Positions 25,487 through 33,659 of a DNA stretch of 64,000 bases are shown here, piece after piece. The stretch is from NCBI RefSeq assembly GCF_019969685.1, contig NZ_JAHXYZ010000001.1, forward strand, positions 310,001-374,000. Direction: 5' to 3'. The notes beneath the pieces were generated by a model that did not search any database, was not told the DNA's origin, and worked only from the letters and a program-made list of their open reading frames with translations. Position 1 is the first letter of the stretch; every line of letters starts with the position of its first letter. The DNA is from Microbacterium sp. EST19A (GTDB lineage Bacteria > Actinomycetota > Actinomycetes > Actinomycetales > Microbacteriaceae). Both the position numbers and the translations under genes were made by a program.

Positions 25487-26629
25487 TCATGCGATGGGCA
25501 GGCGAGCGGAGACCAGCCAGTGTCCGTCGACCTCGCCCGCGCTGAACTCGCCGCTCGCGCCGATCACGCGCTCCGCCATGCGGCCGAGACCGGTGCGACT
25601 GGAGGACAGTTCGCGTCGCGGTGTCGTCGGGAGCGGGCTCCGCAGCGTGAGTGCGGCCGCGTCGTCATCGAGGTCAAGGCTGACCAGCACCTCTCCGGGG
25701 CCGGCGTACTTCAGGATGTTGGTCGCAGACTCGCGCACGATCCTCGCAAGGACGATCTCTGCGGCACGCGGGATGCGTTCGTCCCGCAGGTCTCCTTCGA
25801 GGCGCACAGCGTGCCCGGCGGATTCGAACTCCTGCCGAGCCTCGTCGATCGCGTCGGCGAGGTCACCCGTCTGCATCTCGGAGGCGCGTGGTCCGTCATC
25901 CGCGAGTTCGATCACGAATCGGAGATCCGCCATCGCCTTTCTCGCGGCGACACGGATCGCTTCTCGAGAGTCTTGACTTGTGGAGGGGTCTTCGAGCATC
26001 TGCACGTGCAGCGCCACCACGGTCAGGTGGTGCGCGATGCTGTCATGCAACTCACCGGCGATCCAACGCCGCTCGGCGAGTACGGCCTGACGCTCCTGCT
26101 CGGCGCTCTCCTCGAGCGCGAGCTCGAGGCGTCGCCCGCGGGCGAAGGCGATCCGCAGCGCGAAGCCGACGGCACCTGCCACGGCCGCGAAGATGAGGAA
26201 CAGTCCGACGTTGACCCCGGCTTCCAGGTCGCCGTTGGCGACGAGCGCCGCGGCGACCAGGAAAGCACCGGTGTAGGAGAGGACCAGCGAGGTCCACCCC
26301 AGTCTCATCACGAGCCCTGCTGCCACAGCTGCGGCAGTCAGAACCAGAGACTCGGTTCCTACGAAGAAGGACAGTGCGAACACGACGCCGAGGGCGCATG
26401 TCGCGATAAGGGGATTCCAGAGGTAGAGGGCGAAACTGGCCGTCGACGCGATGCTCACCAGGATGCCGAGTGGATTCCCACCCGGGGTCGTGATGAGCGA
26501 TATGAGGTCGAGGGCGACAGTGATGGAGACGATGACCAGGACGACGATCCGCTCGACTCTGCTGAGCTTCTCGCCCCGACCTAACCGGAGAGCATCAGTA
26601 GAGGCTCCAGCGGACTGGTCGAAGGCCAT
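25487..26629 (-). CDS. DesK/NarX-type sensor histidine kinase
   Basis: 380 residues: five to six membrane helices at about 27-160 with very short loops, then HisKA_3 with the phospho-histidine H195 (WIAGELHDSIAHHL) and a HATPase domain (IVRESATNILKYA; RTGLGRMAERV). No extracellular sensor domain, so the signal is probably sensed in or at the membrane. AGGAGAT precedes the ATG by 10 bases. A candidate 15-residue peptide gene ends 29 bases upstream, on the same strand, and the partner regulator diverges at 26856. Confidence 0.88.
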   Translation of the reverse strand: MAFDQSAGASTDALRLGRGEKLSRVERIVVLVIVSITVALDLISLITTPGGNPLGILVSIASTASFALYLWNPLIATCALGVVFALSFFVGTESLVLTAAAVAAGLVMRLGWTSLVLSYTGAFLVAAALVANGDLEAGVNVGLFLIFAAVAGAVGFALRIAFARGRRLELALEESAEQERQAVLAERRWIAGELHDSIAHHLTVVALHVQMLEDPSTSQDSREAIRVAARKAMADLRFVIELADDGPRASEMQTGDLADAIDEARQEFESAGHAVRLEGDLRDERIPRAAEIVLARIVRESATNILKYAGPGEVLVSLDLDDDAAALTLRSPLPTTPRRELSSSRTGLGRMAERVIGASGEFSAGEVDGHWLVSARLPIA

Positions 26630-26658
26630 GGTTCACTATCTCCTATTCGCCAGGTAAT

Positions 26659-26706
26659 CTATCGTACGAGGCCAAAAAACTTACCAACCTGCTGCCAGAA
26701 AGGCAT
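26659..26706 (-). CDS. Candidate 15-residue peptide gene upstream of the kinase
   Basis: ATG 26706 to TAG 26659 encodes MPFWQQVGKFFGLVR. It is preceded, 6 bases away, by GGAGGTGA (minus strand, 26712-26719), a full-length match to the anti-Shine-Dalgarno sequence and the strongest ribosome site I noticed in the window. The peptide is amphipathic, aromatic-rich and net positive, with no cleavable signal. The kinase gene follows 29 bases later on the same strand. It could be a signalling peptide for the multi-pass kinase, a leader peptide controlling kinase translation, or a chance frame. A different frame (26681-26779) overlaps it without a comparable ribosome site. Confidence 0.45.
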   Translation of the reverse strand: MPFWQQVGKFFGLVR

Positions 26707-26792
26707 AGTGCTCACCTCCATTTCCTAGTCGTTTGTCGATGTCTGTACCCATCTTCTCGGCGATGAACACGGAGCACATCTGACTTCTAGAC

Positions 26793-26814
26793 AGACCTTT
26801 TTGGCCAAAGGTCT
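26793..26814. promoter_or_regulatory. Palindromic site AGACCTTT-n6-AAAGGTCT in the kinase/regulator divergent promoter
   Basis: AGACCTTT at 26793-26800 and AAAGGTCT at 26807-26814. Its centre is about 52 bases before the probable start of the regulator transcript (26856, with TAGGCT at 26844-26849), a classic place for an activator. It shares GGCCAAAGGTC with the palindrome at 25404-25419. Probable binding site of the regulator encoded next to it. Confidence 0.55.
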
Positions 26815-26855
26815 ACATGTGAGCGACCACAAGCCGCCGCCGTTAGGCTTCCCTC

Positions 26856-27512
26856 ATGCCTGACATCCGAGTCCTGATCGTCGATGACGACCCCCTGGTC
26901 CGCTCGGCGCTCTCGCACTTCGTCTCCCGTGACCCTGATATCAAGGTCATCGGCCAGGCGGAGGACGGCGTCGAGGGCATCGCCATGGTGGAGAGCGAAC
27001 AGCCTGACGTGGTCATGATGGATGTCCAGATGCCGGAGATGAACGGGATCGAGGCGACGGGTGTCATCGTCGAACGATGGCCGCATGTCCGGGTTCTCGC
27101 GGTCACGACGCTGGACGGCCGGGACACGGTGTTGCCGATGCTGAGTGCCGGCGCCTCAGGGTATCTGCTGAAGGACTCCAGCGCGGAGGAGATCGTGATC
27201 GGCGTGCGCGAGGTGCACAGCGGTCAGAGCTCGCTCTCGCCGCGGATCGCATCGATGCTCATCAAGCACGTGCGCGATTCCGAGCCCGTGACCGGCGATG
27301 CCACAGCTCTCGAAGCTCTCACCGATCGCGAGGCCGAGGTGCTCCAGTGCCTGGCCAAGGGCATGTCCAACGCCGAGATCGCCAAGGCGCTCATCGTCTC
27401 CGAGGGCACGGTGAAGGCGCACCTCGGACGCATGATGTCGAAGTGGCACCTGCGCGACCGTGTGCAGATCCTCGTCGCCGCGGCGCACGCCGGGCTCGTG
27501 AACTTCCGCTGA
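26856..27512 (+). CDS. NarL/LuxR-family response regulator
   Basis: 218 residues: receiver about 4-120 with phosphoacceptor D56 (VVMMDVQMPEMNG), D10-D11 acidic pair and a conserved K in YLLKDSS, then a LuxR helix-turn-helix at about 150-210 (LTDREAEVLQCLAKGMSNAEIAKALIVSEGTVKAHL). It diverges from the DesK-type kinase at 25487 and is its evident partner. TAGGCT lies 6 bases before the ATG, so the transcript is probably leaderless. Confidence 0.9.
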   Translation: MPDIRVLIVDDDPLVRSALSHFVSRDPDIKVIGQAEDGVEGIAMVESEQPDVVMMDVQMPEMNGIEATGVIVERWPHVRVLAVTTLDGRDTVLPMLSAGASGYLLKDSSAEEIVIGVREVHSGQSSLSPRIASMLIKHVRDSEPVTGDATALEALTDREAEVLQCLAKGMSNAEIAKALIVSEGTVKAHLGRMMSKWHLRDRVQILVAAAHAGLVNFR

Positions 27513-27551
27513 CGCAGGTCTGGACACGCTCGCGTTCGGCTGGGTCGACAA

Positions 27552-29021
27552 TCAGGTGCGTGTGAGTCGGGTAGGGATGCTGGGTCTCGGGGCTCGCCAT
27601 CTTCCGTGGGGGTCCCACCAGGCGGGTCCGCGGATCTCGGGGACACCCGCGTTCATCCGAATCTCCCACCCCGACGTGTCGAGGGATCGGTGATGCCACC
27701 AGCACAACGCGACCCCGTTGTCGGTATGCGTCGGGCCTCCCCGCGAATGCTCGACCACGTGATGGATCTCACACCACGACGCGGGCACGTGACACCCCGG
27801 GATCAGGCACTCCTTGTCCCGGGCGAGGATCGCCCGCCTTTGATGCACCGGGAAGACACGGTCCGTGACCGTGATCCCCACGATCCGTCCCTCATCGAAC
27901 AACACCCGCTGAATCGAACCGGTGCACGCTGTGTGCGCCGCCACGTGCAACCCGACCGGAGCGAGGGATCCGGCGATCCGCGCCCACCCGGTACCGGCGG
28001 CGACATCCTTCGCATCCACATGCACCACCAGGGTCGGTGATGCCCCGCCCAGGGTCGGCATCTCCTCATGCCGCGCCGCGATCCCGAGCGCTGTGGCCAA
28101 GGCGTCATGCCGCTTCTGCCCGGCACTGCGCCGGTCGACCGACTCCGGCCCACTCGGATCACCCAGCTCACCGGGCTCACCGGGCTCACCGGGCCAAGCA
28201 TCATCAATGGGCTGGAATTGCACGCCGGGCATGGGCGGTCCGTCGGTCTTCGGATTGCATTGCGCGTCTATGATGGCCTGCAATTGGGCCGCGACATCAG
28301 GGAGCAGATGCCCGCGGATCGCATGCAACCCGTCCTTCAACCGGCCGATCGTCACGAACCGTTGATGCCGCGCCCCGTGCTCCGAAGGTTCCGGCCCATC
28401 CGGATCCAACACCATCGCCAACACCAGGGCGAACTGCCGCAGATCCTCCGGCGTCGCCGGCGGCGCCGCATCCGCCTTGGGCGCAGCATCCGTGTCGCTG
28501 TCATCCGCGTCGGTCTCGACATCCCGCTCCGTCGCACGATATCCGCGGGCGTAGTCCGCGAGCGCGGCATCCGCCTCCCGGAGAACCTCCCGCCCGAATC
28601 GGTGCGCAGCCTTGTCGATCGGGGTGATCGCCGCCAGGAACCCCGAAACCCCGACCACACCGTCGAGCAGCGCCTCCCGCAACGCCGGATACCTCGCAGG
28701 CAACCGCTCCCCCGACGACGGGCTCACATCCCGCCGCACGGCATCCGCGACCTTCCCGACCCGCGTTGCGCCCGCGACATCCACCCGCAGCACCCGCTGC
28801 AACAACTCGTTCTGCCCCCGACACCCGAAGGAGTGAGAAAATTCCGGATCCGCGGACGCGGTCGTCTCGACGACCACCGCCTCCACGCGTCGGAACGCCT
28901 CGCCCGCGACCCGCAGCACGTCCATCCGCTCCGCATCCGGCAACCCTGCCAGCGCATCTCCGGACAGCACGGAATCCAGGTCGGTGACGACCCGATCCAA
29001 GACGTCCGTGGTGCTGTTCAT
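27552..29021 (-). CDS. DUF222 / HNH endonuclease family protein (13E12-repeat type)
   Basis: 489 residues: DUF222 domain over about the first 300, and a C-terminal HNH nuclease fold with C-x4-C zinc-like spacing (CLIPGCHVPASWCEIHHVVEHSRGG, then NGVALCWWHHRSLD). A Gly-Glu-Pro run (GEPGEPGEL) near residue 275 comes from tandem copies of a 9-base unit around 28165-28200. These genes occur in many copies in actinobacteria and are linked to the mycobacterial REP13E12 repeat family; their role is not settled. The ATG at 29021 is preferred over the TTG 12 bases upstream. Confidence 0.87.
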   Translation of the reverse strand: MNSTTDVLDRVVTDLDSVLSGDALAGLPDAERMDVLRVAGEAFRRVEAVVVETTASADPEFSHSFGCRGQNELLQRVLRVDVAGATRVGKVADAVRRDVSPSSGERLPARYPALREALLDGVVGVSGFLAAITPIDKAAHRFGREVLREADAALADYARGYRATERDVETDADDSDTDAAPKADAAPPATPEDLRQFALVLAMVLDPDGPEPSEHGARHQRFVTIGRLKDGLHAIRGHLLPDVAAQLQAIIDAQCNPKTDGPPMPGVQFQPIDDAWPGEPGEPGELGDPSGPESVDRRSAGQKRHDALATALGIAARHEEMPTLGGASPTLVVHVDAKDVAAGTGWARIAGSLAPVGLHVAAHTACTGSIQRVLFDEGRIVGITVTDRVFPVHQRRAILARDKECLIPGCHVPASWCEIHHVVEHSRGGPTHTDNGVALCWWHHRSLDTSGWEIRMNAGVPEIRGPAWWDPHGRWRAPRPSIPTRLTRT

Positions 29022-29138
29022 ACGCTCAGTCAACCCGGGACCACCGACATTGATGCCCCGAAAAGACCCAGATCAGAGCTACTTTCCCGATATACCGGAA
29101 TGCGGTACGAAATCACCGTTTCGTCGCGCTCCGCTCAC

Positions 29139-30002
29139 TCACAGCGCGAGCAGCACGATCCCGAGGACGACGACCAGCGAGGCCCCGATCCGCCACCGTG
29201 GTCGCGACTCCCGCAGCACCATGACGCCGAACAGGCTCACGAGCACCACGCTCACCTCGCGCAGCGGTGCGACGAGCGCGACCGGCGCGATCTGTATCGC
29301 CGTCAGCACGAGGATGTACGAGAGCGGCGACAGGATGCCGAAGACGAGGATGCGTCGCCAGTGCCGGCGTCCGAGCGACCAGACGGCATCCCAGCGCCGC
29401 CGTACCGCGAACGAGTAGAACGGCACCTGCAGCAACGTCGTGCCGACCATGAAGGCGACCGGCGAGAGGTTCCAGGTGCGCACCGCGTGCGCGTCCCAGA
29501 TCGTGTAGATCGCGATCGCGACACCGGTGAGCAGGCCGAACAGCAGGCCCGGATCGATGCGCCCGGTCTTCGCTCCCCTCCCGCGGTCGACGAGCCCGAT
29601 CGCCACGACCCCGACGATCACCGCGGCGACGCCGATCAGCGCCACCACCGACGGCCTCTCGCCGAGCAGCAGCACCGCGACGATCACCGAGAGGAAAGGG
29701 CCCGTGCCACGGGCGGTCGCGTAGACCGTGGAGAGATTCCCCTCCCGGTAACCGCGCTGCAGCACGACCATGTATCCGACGTGCAGCGTCGCGGAGACGG
29801 CGACCCCGAGGGCGAAGGAGCCGAGGTCGTCGGCGCCGATCCCGCCGGTGAACGGCACCGCCCCTATCCAGACGACCGTGCTGGCGACCGCTCCCCACCA
29901 GAGGAAGGGGAATCCCGCGCGGCTCACCCCGTGGGCGATGACGTTCCACGCGGCGTGGGCGATCGCGGCTCCGAAGACGAGGACGAAGGCGAGAGGGGAC
30001 AT
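29139..30002 (-). CDS. EamA/DMT-family transporter
   Basis: 287 residues with ten hydrophobic helices in two EamA-like repeats; RGYREGNLSTVYATARGTGPFLSVIVAVLLLGERPS is the end of the first, and REVSVVLVSLFGVMVLRESRPRWRIGA of the second. Typical substrates are amino acids, purines or drugs; nothing here selects one. GGAAGGG lies upstream of the ATG. The 260 bases between this gene and the divergent aminopeptidase contain CTATCG-n7-CGATAG at 30141-30159 and the TACGCT hexamer near 30226. Confidence 0.83.
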   Translation of the reverse strand: MSPLAFVLVFGAAIAHAAWNVIAHGVSRAGFPFLWWGAVASTVVWIGAVPFTGGIGADDLGSFALGVAVSATLHVGYMVVLQRGYREGNLSTVYATARGTGPFLSVIVAVLLLGERPSVVALIGVAAVIVGVVAIGLVDRGRGAKTGRIDPGLLFGLLTGVAIAIYTIWDAHAVRTWNLSPVAFMVGTTLLQVPFYSFAVRRRWDAVWSLGRRHWRRILVFGILSPLSYILVLTAIQIAPVALVAPLREVSVVLVSLFGVMVLRESRPRWRIGASLVVVLGIVLLAL

Positions 30003-30140
30003 GACGAGACCCTTCCGTTCGACGCGGGCGCGACGAACAGGGTCCTCCGGGCTTTTGTCCTGTCAGATGACGGCTCTCCTGCGGAGGTGAGCCGTGGCGC
30101 CGCTCGGACCAGGCGGGCGCGAACCCCGGAACCCTAGGCG

Positions 30141-30159
30141 CTATCGCGGTACACGATAG
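30141..30159. promoter_or_regulatory. Small palindrome in the divergent 260-base gap
   Basis: CTATCG (30141-30146) and CGATAG (30154-30159) around 7 bases, within a longer imperfect GGCG...CGCC symmetry. It could be an operator for either the EamA gene or the aminopeptidase gene. I see no small gene in the rest of the gap (30003-30262). Confidence 0.35.
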
Positions 30160-30262
30160 TCGCGCCAGATGAACGCCGGGCAAACGGCGCCCCCGCGACA
30201 CGCGCAGAGGGTCGTCATCGCGCGACTACGCTCGAATCACGCCCGTATTCAGGAAGGTCGCC

Positions 30263-31552
30263 ATGCCCGTCACCCCCGACGCTCTCGCCCACGCCGAGGA
30301 TCTCGCCGATTTCGTCGCCGCCTCCCCGTCGAGCTACCACGCGGCGGCCGAGGTCGCGCGACGCCTCGAAGACGCAGGTTTCACCCGCCTTCACGAGGAG
30401 GAGCCGTGGCCGGCGCAGGCCGGCGGCCGCTTCGTCGTCGTGCGCGACGGCGCGACGATCGCCTGGGTGGTGCCGACGGACGCCGCCGCGACGACGCCCG
30501 CGCACGTGTTCGGCGCGCACACCGACTCCCCCGGCTTCAAGCTCAAGCCGCAGCCGACCACCGGCGCCCGCGGCTGGCTGCAGGCCGCCGTCGAGGTGTA
30601 CGGCGGCCCGCTGCTGAACTCGTGGCTCGATCGCGAGCTGCGCCTCGCCGGACGCCTCGCCCTCGCGGACGGTCGCGTGGTGCTGGCCGACACGGGCCCC
30701 CTGCTGCGCCTGCCCCAGCTCGCCATCCACCTCGACCGCACCGCGAACTCCGGCCTGGCGCTCGACAAGCAGACCGAGACCCAGCCCGTGTGGGGCCTCG
30801 GCGACCCGACGCAGCAGGACATCCTCGCCGAGCTCGGCTCGTCGGCCGACGTCGCGGCATCCGACATCCGCGGCTACGACGTCGTGATCGCCGACACCGC
30901 GCGCGGCGCCGTCTTCGGCAAGGACGATGCGTTCTTCGCCGCCGGGCGCCTCGACGACCTGGCCTCGGTGCACGCCGGCGTCGTCGCGCTCGTCGAGATC
31001 GCCGACCGTACGCGCACGAAGGCCCCGATCGCGGTGCTCGCCGCGTTCGACCACGAGGAGCTCGGTTCCGCGTCGCGCTCCGGAGCCGCCGGCCCGTTCC
31101 TCGAAGACGTGCTCGAACGCCTGTACGCCGGACTCGGCGCCGACGCCTCGGAGCGTCGCCGGGCCTACGCCTCGTCGTGGTGCCTCTCCAGCGACGTCGG
31201 CCACTCCGTGCACCCGAACTACGTCGCCAAGCACGACCCGGTCGTGCAGCCCGTGCTCGGCTCGGGTCCGATCCTCAAGCTGAACGCGAATCAGCGCTAC
31301 GCGACGGATGCCGTGGGCACGGCCGCCTGGCGCGAATGGTGCGAGCGCGTCGGAGTCAGCACGCAGGAGTTCGTCTCGAACAACGCCGTGCCGTGCGGCT
31401 CCACGATCGGCCCGATCACCGCCACCCGGCTCGGCATCCGCACCGTCGACGTCGGCATCCCGATCCTGTCGATGCACTCCGCGCGCGAGCTCGCCGGCGT
31501 CTCCGACCTGTACGACCTGTCCCGCACCGCGGAGTCGTTCTTCACCGCCTGA
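30263..31552 (+). CDS. apeB: M18-family aminopeptidase
   Basis: 429 residues, aspartyl aminopeptidase family. The dinuclear zinc ligands are visible: H in FGAHTDSPGF, D in GRLDDLASVHAG, E-E in AAFDHEELGS, and the last His in SMHSARELAG. It removes N-terminal acidic or neutral residues from peptides in the cytoplasm as a large homo-oligomer. AGGAAGG precedes the ATG. The gene symbol follows common usage for prokaryotic M18 enzymes. Confidence 0.93.
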   Translation: MPVTPDALAHAEDLADFVAASPSSYHAAAEVARRLEDAGFTRLHEEEPWPAQAGGRFVVVRDGATIAWVVPTDAAATTPAHVFGAHTDSPGFKLKPQPTTGARGWLQAAVEVYGGPLLNSWLDRELRLAGRLALADGRVVLADTGPLLRLPQLAIHLDRTANSGLALDKQTETQPVWGLGDPTQQDILAELGSSADVAASDIRGYDVVIADTARGAVFGKDDAFFAAGRLDDLASVHAGVVALVEIADRTRTKAPIAVLAAFDHEELGSASRSGAAGPFLEDVLERLYAGLGADASERRRAYASSWCLSSDVGHSVHPNYVAKHDPVVQPVLGSGPILKLNANQRYATDAVGTAAWREWCERVGVSTQEFVSNNAVPCGSTIGPITATRLGIRTVDVGIPILSMHSARELAGVSDLYDLSRTAESFFTA

Positions 31553-31599
31553 TCCCGATTGCCGCCCCGGCACGCCCGGGCAGTGCCAAGATGTTGCTC

Positions 31600-33042
31600 A
31601 TGACGGACATCAAGCCGGCTCTCATCGAGCGTGCGGGCATCGAGATCATCCCCGAATCCGACCGGAACGCGAAGCCCCGCGACCTGTTCTGGCCCTGGTT
31701 CGCGGCGAACGTGTCGGTGTTCGGCATGTCGTACGGGTCGTTCGTGCTCGGCTTCGGCATCTCGTTCTGGCAGGCGACCCTCGTGTCGATCATCGGCATC
31801 GTGGTGTCGTTCCTGCTGTGCGGGCTCATCGCGATCGCCGGCAAGCGCGGCTCGGCCCCGACCATGGTGCTCTCGCGTGCCGCGTTCGGCGTGCAGGGGC
31901 AGAAGGTGCCCGGCATCATCTCGTGGCTGACGTCGATCGGGTGGGAGACGTTCCTCGCGATCCTCGCGGTGCTCGCGACCGTGACGATCATCACGCAGCT
32001 CGGCGGTGACGGCGACAGCATCGCGCTGAAGATCATCGCGACCGTGATCGTCGCGGCGCTGATCGTCGCCGCATCCGTGCTCGGATATCACACGATCATG
32101 AAGCTGCAGTCGGTGCTCACCTGGATCACCGGCATCGTGACGGTGCTGTACATCATCCTCGCGGCGCCGCAGATCGATCTCGCGGCCGTCATGGCCCGTC
32201 CGGACGGCGGCATCGGGCAGGTCATCGGCGCCCTCGTCATGGTGATGACCGGATTCGGCCTCGGCTGGATCAACATCGCCGCGGACTGGTCGCGGTACCA
32301 GAAGCGCACGGCATCCGACGGGGCGATCGTCGCCTGGAACACGATCGGCGGCTCGGTGGCCCCGGTGATCCTCGTGGTGTTCGGACTGCTGCTCGGCGGC
32401 TCCGACGACGACCTCATGAACGCGATCGCCGCCGACCCGATCGGCGCCCTCGCCTCGATCCTGCCGGTGTGGGTGCTCGTGCCGTTCCTGCTCACGGCCG
32501 TGCTCGCGCTCGTCTCGGGTGCGGTGCTCGGCATCTACTCCTCCGGACTGACGCTGCTCAGCCTCGGCATCCGCATCCCCCGGCCGTCGGCCGCCGCGAT
32601 CGACGGAGTCATCCTCACGATCGGCACGATCTTCGTGGTGTTCTTCGCGACCGACTTCCTCGGGCCGTTCCAGAGCTTCCTGATCACGCTCGGTGTGCCT
32701 CTCGCCTCGTGGGCCGGCATCCTCATCGCCGACATCCTGCGCCGGAAGAAGGACTACGACGAGGACGCCCTGTTCGACAGCCGCGGCCGCTACGGCGCCT
32801 GGGACTGGACCTCGATCGGCACCATGGTCGTCACGAGCGTGATCGGGTGGGGTCTCGTCATCAACAACTTCGCGGATGCCGCGCCGTGGAACAACTGGCA
32901 GGGCTACCTGCTGTTCCTCGTCGGCGGACGCGACGGCGACTGGGCCTACGCGAACCTCGGCGTGTTCTTCGCCCTCGTGCTGTCGTTCCTCGTGACCTAC
33001 TTCGCGCGGGCGGCGAAGATCCGCCGGCAGGAAGAGGCGTGA
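31600..33042 (+). CDS. NCS1-family nucleobase permease (cytosine/purine type)
   Basis: 480 residues with 12 membrane helices. NCS1 hallmarks include FWPWFAANVSVFGMSYGSFVLGFGISFWQA (helix 1-2), GFGLGWINIAADWSRYQKR (helix 6) and LGVPLASWAGILIADILRRKKDYD (helices 10-11). The substrate is a nucleobase or related compound (cytosine, purines, allantoin, hydantoin). Start choice between ATG 31591 and 31600 is open; 31600 is preferred because CAAGAT is 7 bases upstream. The stop overlaps the GTG of the downstream hydrolase (GTGA), so the hydrolase probably acts on the imported compound. Confidence 0.9.
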   Translation: MTDIKPALIERAGIEIIPESDRNAKPRDLFWPWFAANVSVFGMSYGSFVLGFGISFWQATLVSIIGIVVSFLLCGLIAIAGKRGSAPTMVLSRAAFGVQGQKVPGIISWLTSIGWETFLAILAVLATVTIITQLGGDGDSIALKIIATVIVAALIVAASVLGYHTIMKLQSVLTWITGIVTVLYIILAAPQIDLAAVMARPDGGIGQVIGALVMVMTGFGLGWINIAADWSRYQKRTASDGAIVAWNTIGGSVAPVILVVFGLLLGGSDDDLMNAIAADPIGALASILPVWVLVPFLLTAVLALVSGAVLGIYSSGLTLLSLGIRIPRPSAAAIDGVILTIGTIFVVFFATDFLGPFQSFLITLGVPLASWAGILIADILRRKKDYDEDALFDSRGRYGAWDWTSIGTMVVTSVIGWGLVINNFADAAPWNNWQGYLLFLVGGRDGDWAYANLGVFFALVLSFLVTYFARAAKIRRQEEA

Positions 33043-33656
33043 GCCCTTCGACGAGCTCAGGGGCCCAGAAGTCGGTCGTTGAGCGAGGAGCGCAGCGACG
33101 AGACAAAGCGCCTGACCCCTGGCTGGTCGTGATCGACCCGCAGACGATCTTCGCGTCGCCGGACTCCGCGTGGGGCTCGCCGTTCTTCGCTGAGACGATG
33201 CCGCGCATCCGCTCTCTGGCAGAGTCCTTCGGCGAGCGCGTGATCGTGACCCGCTGGATGCCGACTGCCGACCGCTCCACCTCGTGGGGCGCGTACTTCG
33301 CCGTGTGGCCCTTCGCCGACCAGCCGCCGACCGATCCGCTGTTCGACCTCGTGCCCGAGGCGGTCGGGCTGTCGCCGCATCCGACCCTCGATCTGCCGAC
33401 CTTCGGGAAGTGGGGACCGGAGATCGAGGCCCTCGTCGGGCGCGGCGCGCATGTCGTGCTGGCCGGGGTCTCGACGGACTGCTGCGTGATCTCGACGGCC
33501 CTGGCCGCAGCGGATGCCGGAGCCCACGTGACCGTCGCCGCCGATGCGTGCGCGGGATCGACGGCCGAGAACCACGCCGCCGCGATCCAGGTGATGGGGC
33601 TGTACCCGCCGCAGATCACGGTGAGCGACACGGCATCCGTCCTGGCGGCGCGGTAG
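33039..33656 (+). CDS. Isochorismatase-like cysteine hydrolase with a repeat-derived N-terminus
   Basis: 205 residues. The triad of the family is visible: D in WLVVIDPQ, K in FGKWGPE, C in GVSTDCCV. Relatives hydrolyse nicotinamide, ureidoacrylate or carbamoyl compounds. Coupling to an NCS1 permease (4-base overlap) suggests the substrate is a nucleobase derivative such as a ureido or carbamoyl product. The first 28 residues (from SPSTSSGAQ to RRDKAPD) are the translation of dispersed repeats at 33043-33103. GTG 33039 follows AGGAAGAGGC. Confidence 0.85.
   Translation: MSPSTSSGAQKSVVERGAQRRDKAPDPWLVVIDPQTIFASPDSAWGSPFFAETMPRIRSLAESFGERVIVTRWMPTADRSTSWGAYFAVWPFADQPPTDPLFDLVPEAVGLSPHPTLDLPTFGKWGPEIEALVGRGAHVVLAGVSTDCCVISTALAAADAGAHVTVAADACAGSTAENHAAAIQVMGLYPPQITVSDTASVLAAR
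33043..33103. repeat. Composite of dispersed repeats type A and type B
   Basis: Type A core (CCCTTCGACGAGCTCAGGGG, 33046-33065) is directly followed by a half of type B (GGTCGTTGAGCGAGGAGCGC from 33071, on to GACGAGACAAAGCG). Both lie inside the translated 5' end of the cysteine hydrolase gene. See also 15486, 22388, 23284 and 58234. Confidence 0.7.
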
Positions 33657-33659
33657 CGG

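Noticed and set aside
26681..26779. 32-codon frame (starting MCSVFIAEKMG) overlapping the 15-residue peptide in another frame
   Set aside because: Its ATG codons have no good ribosome site, whereas the overlapping 15-codon frame has a perfect one; kept only as an alternative reading.
28165..28200. Tandem 9-base repeat as a possible regulatory repeat
   Set aside because: It lies in frame in the HNH gene and encodes a Gly-Glu-Pro linker; simple slippage explains it.
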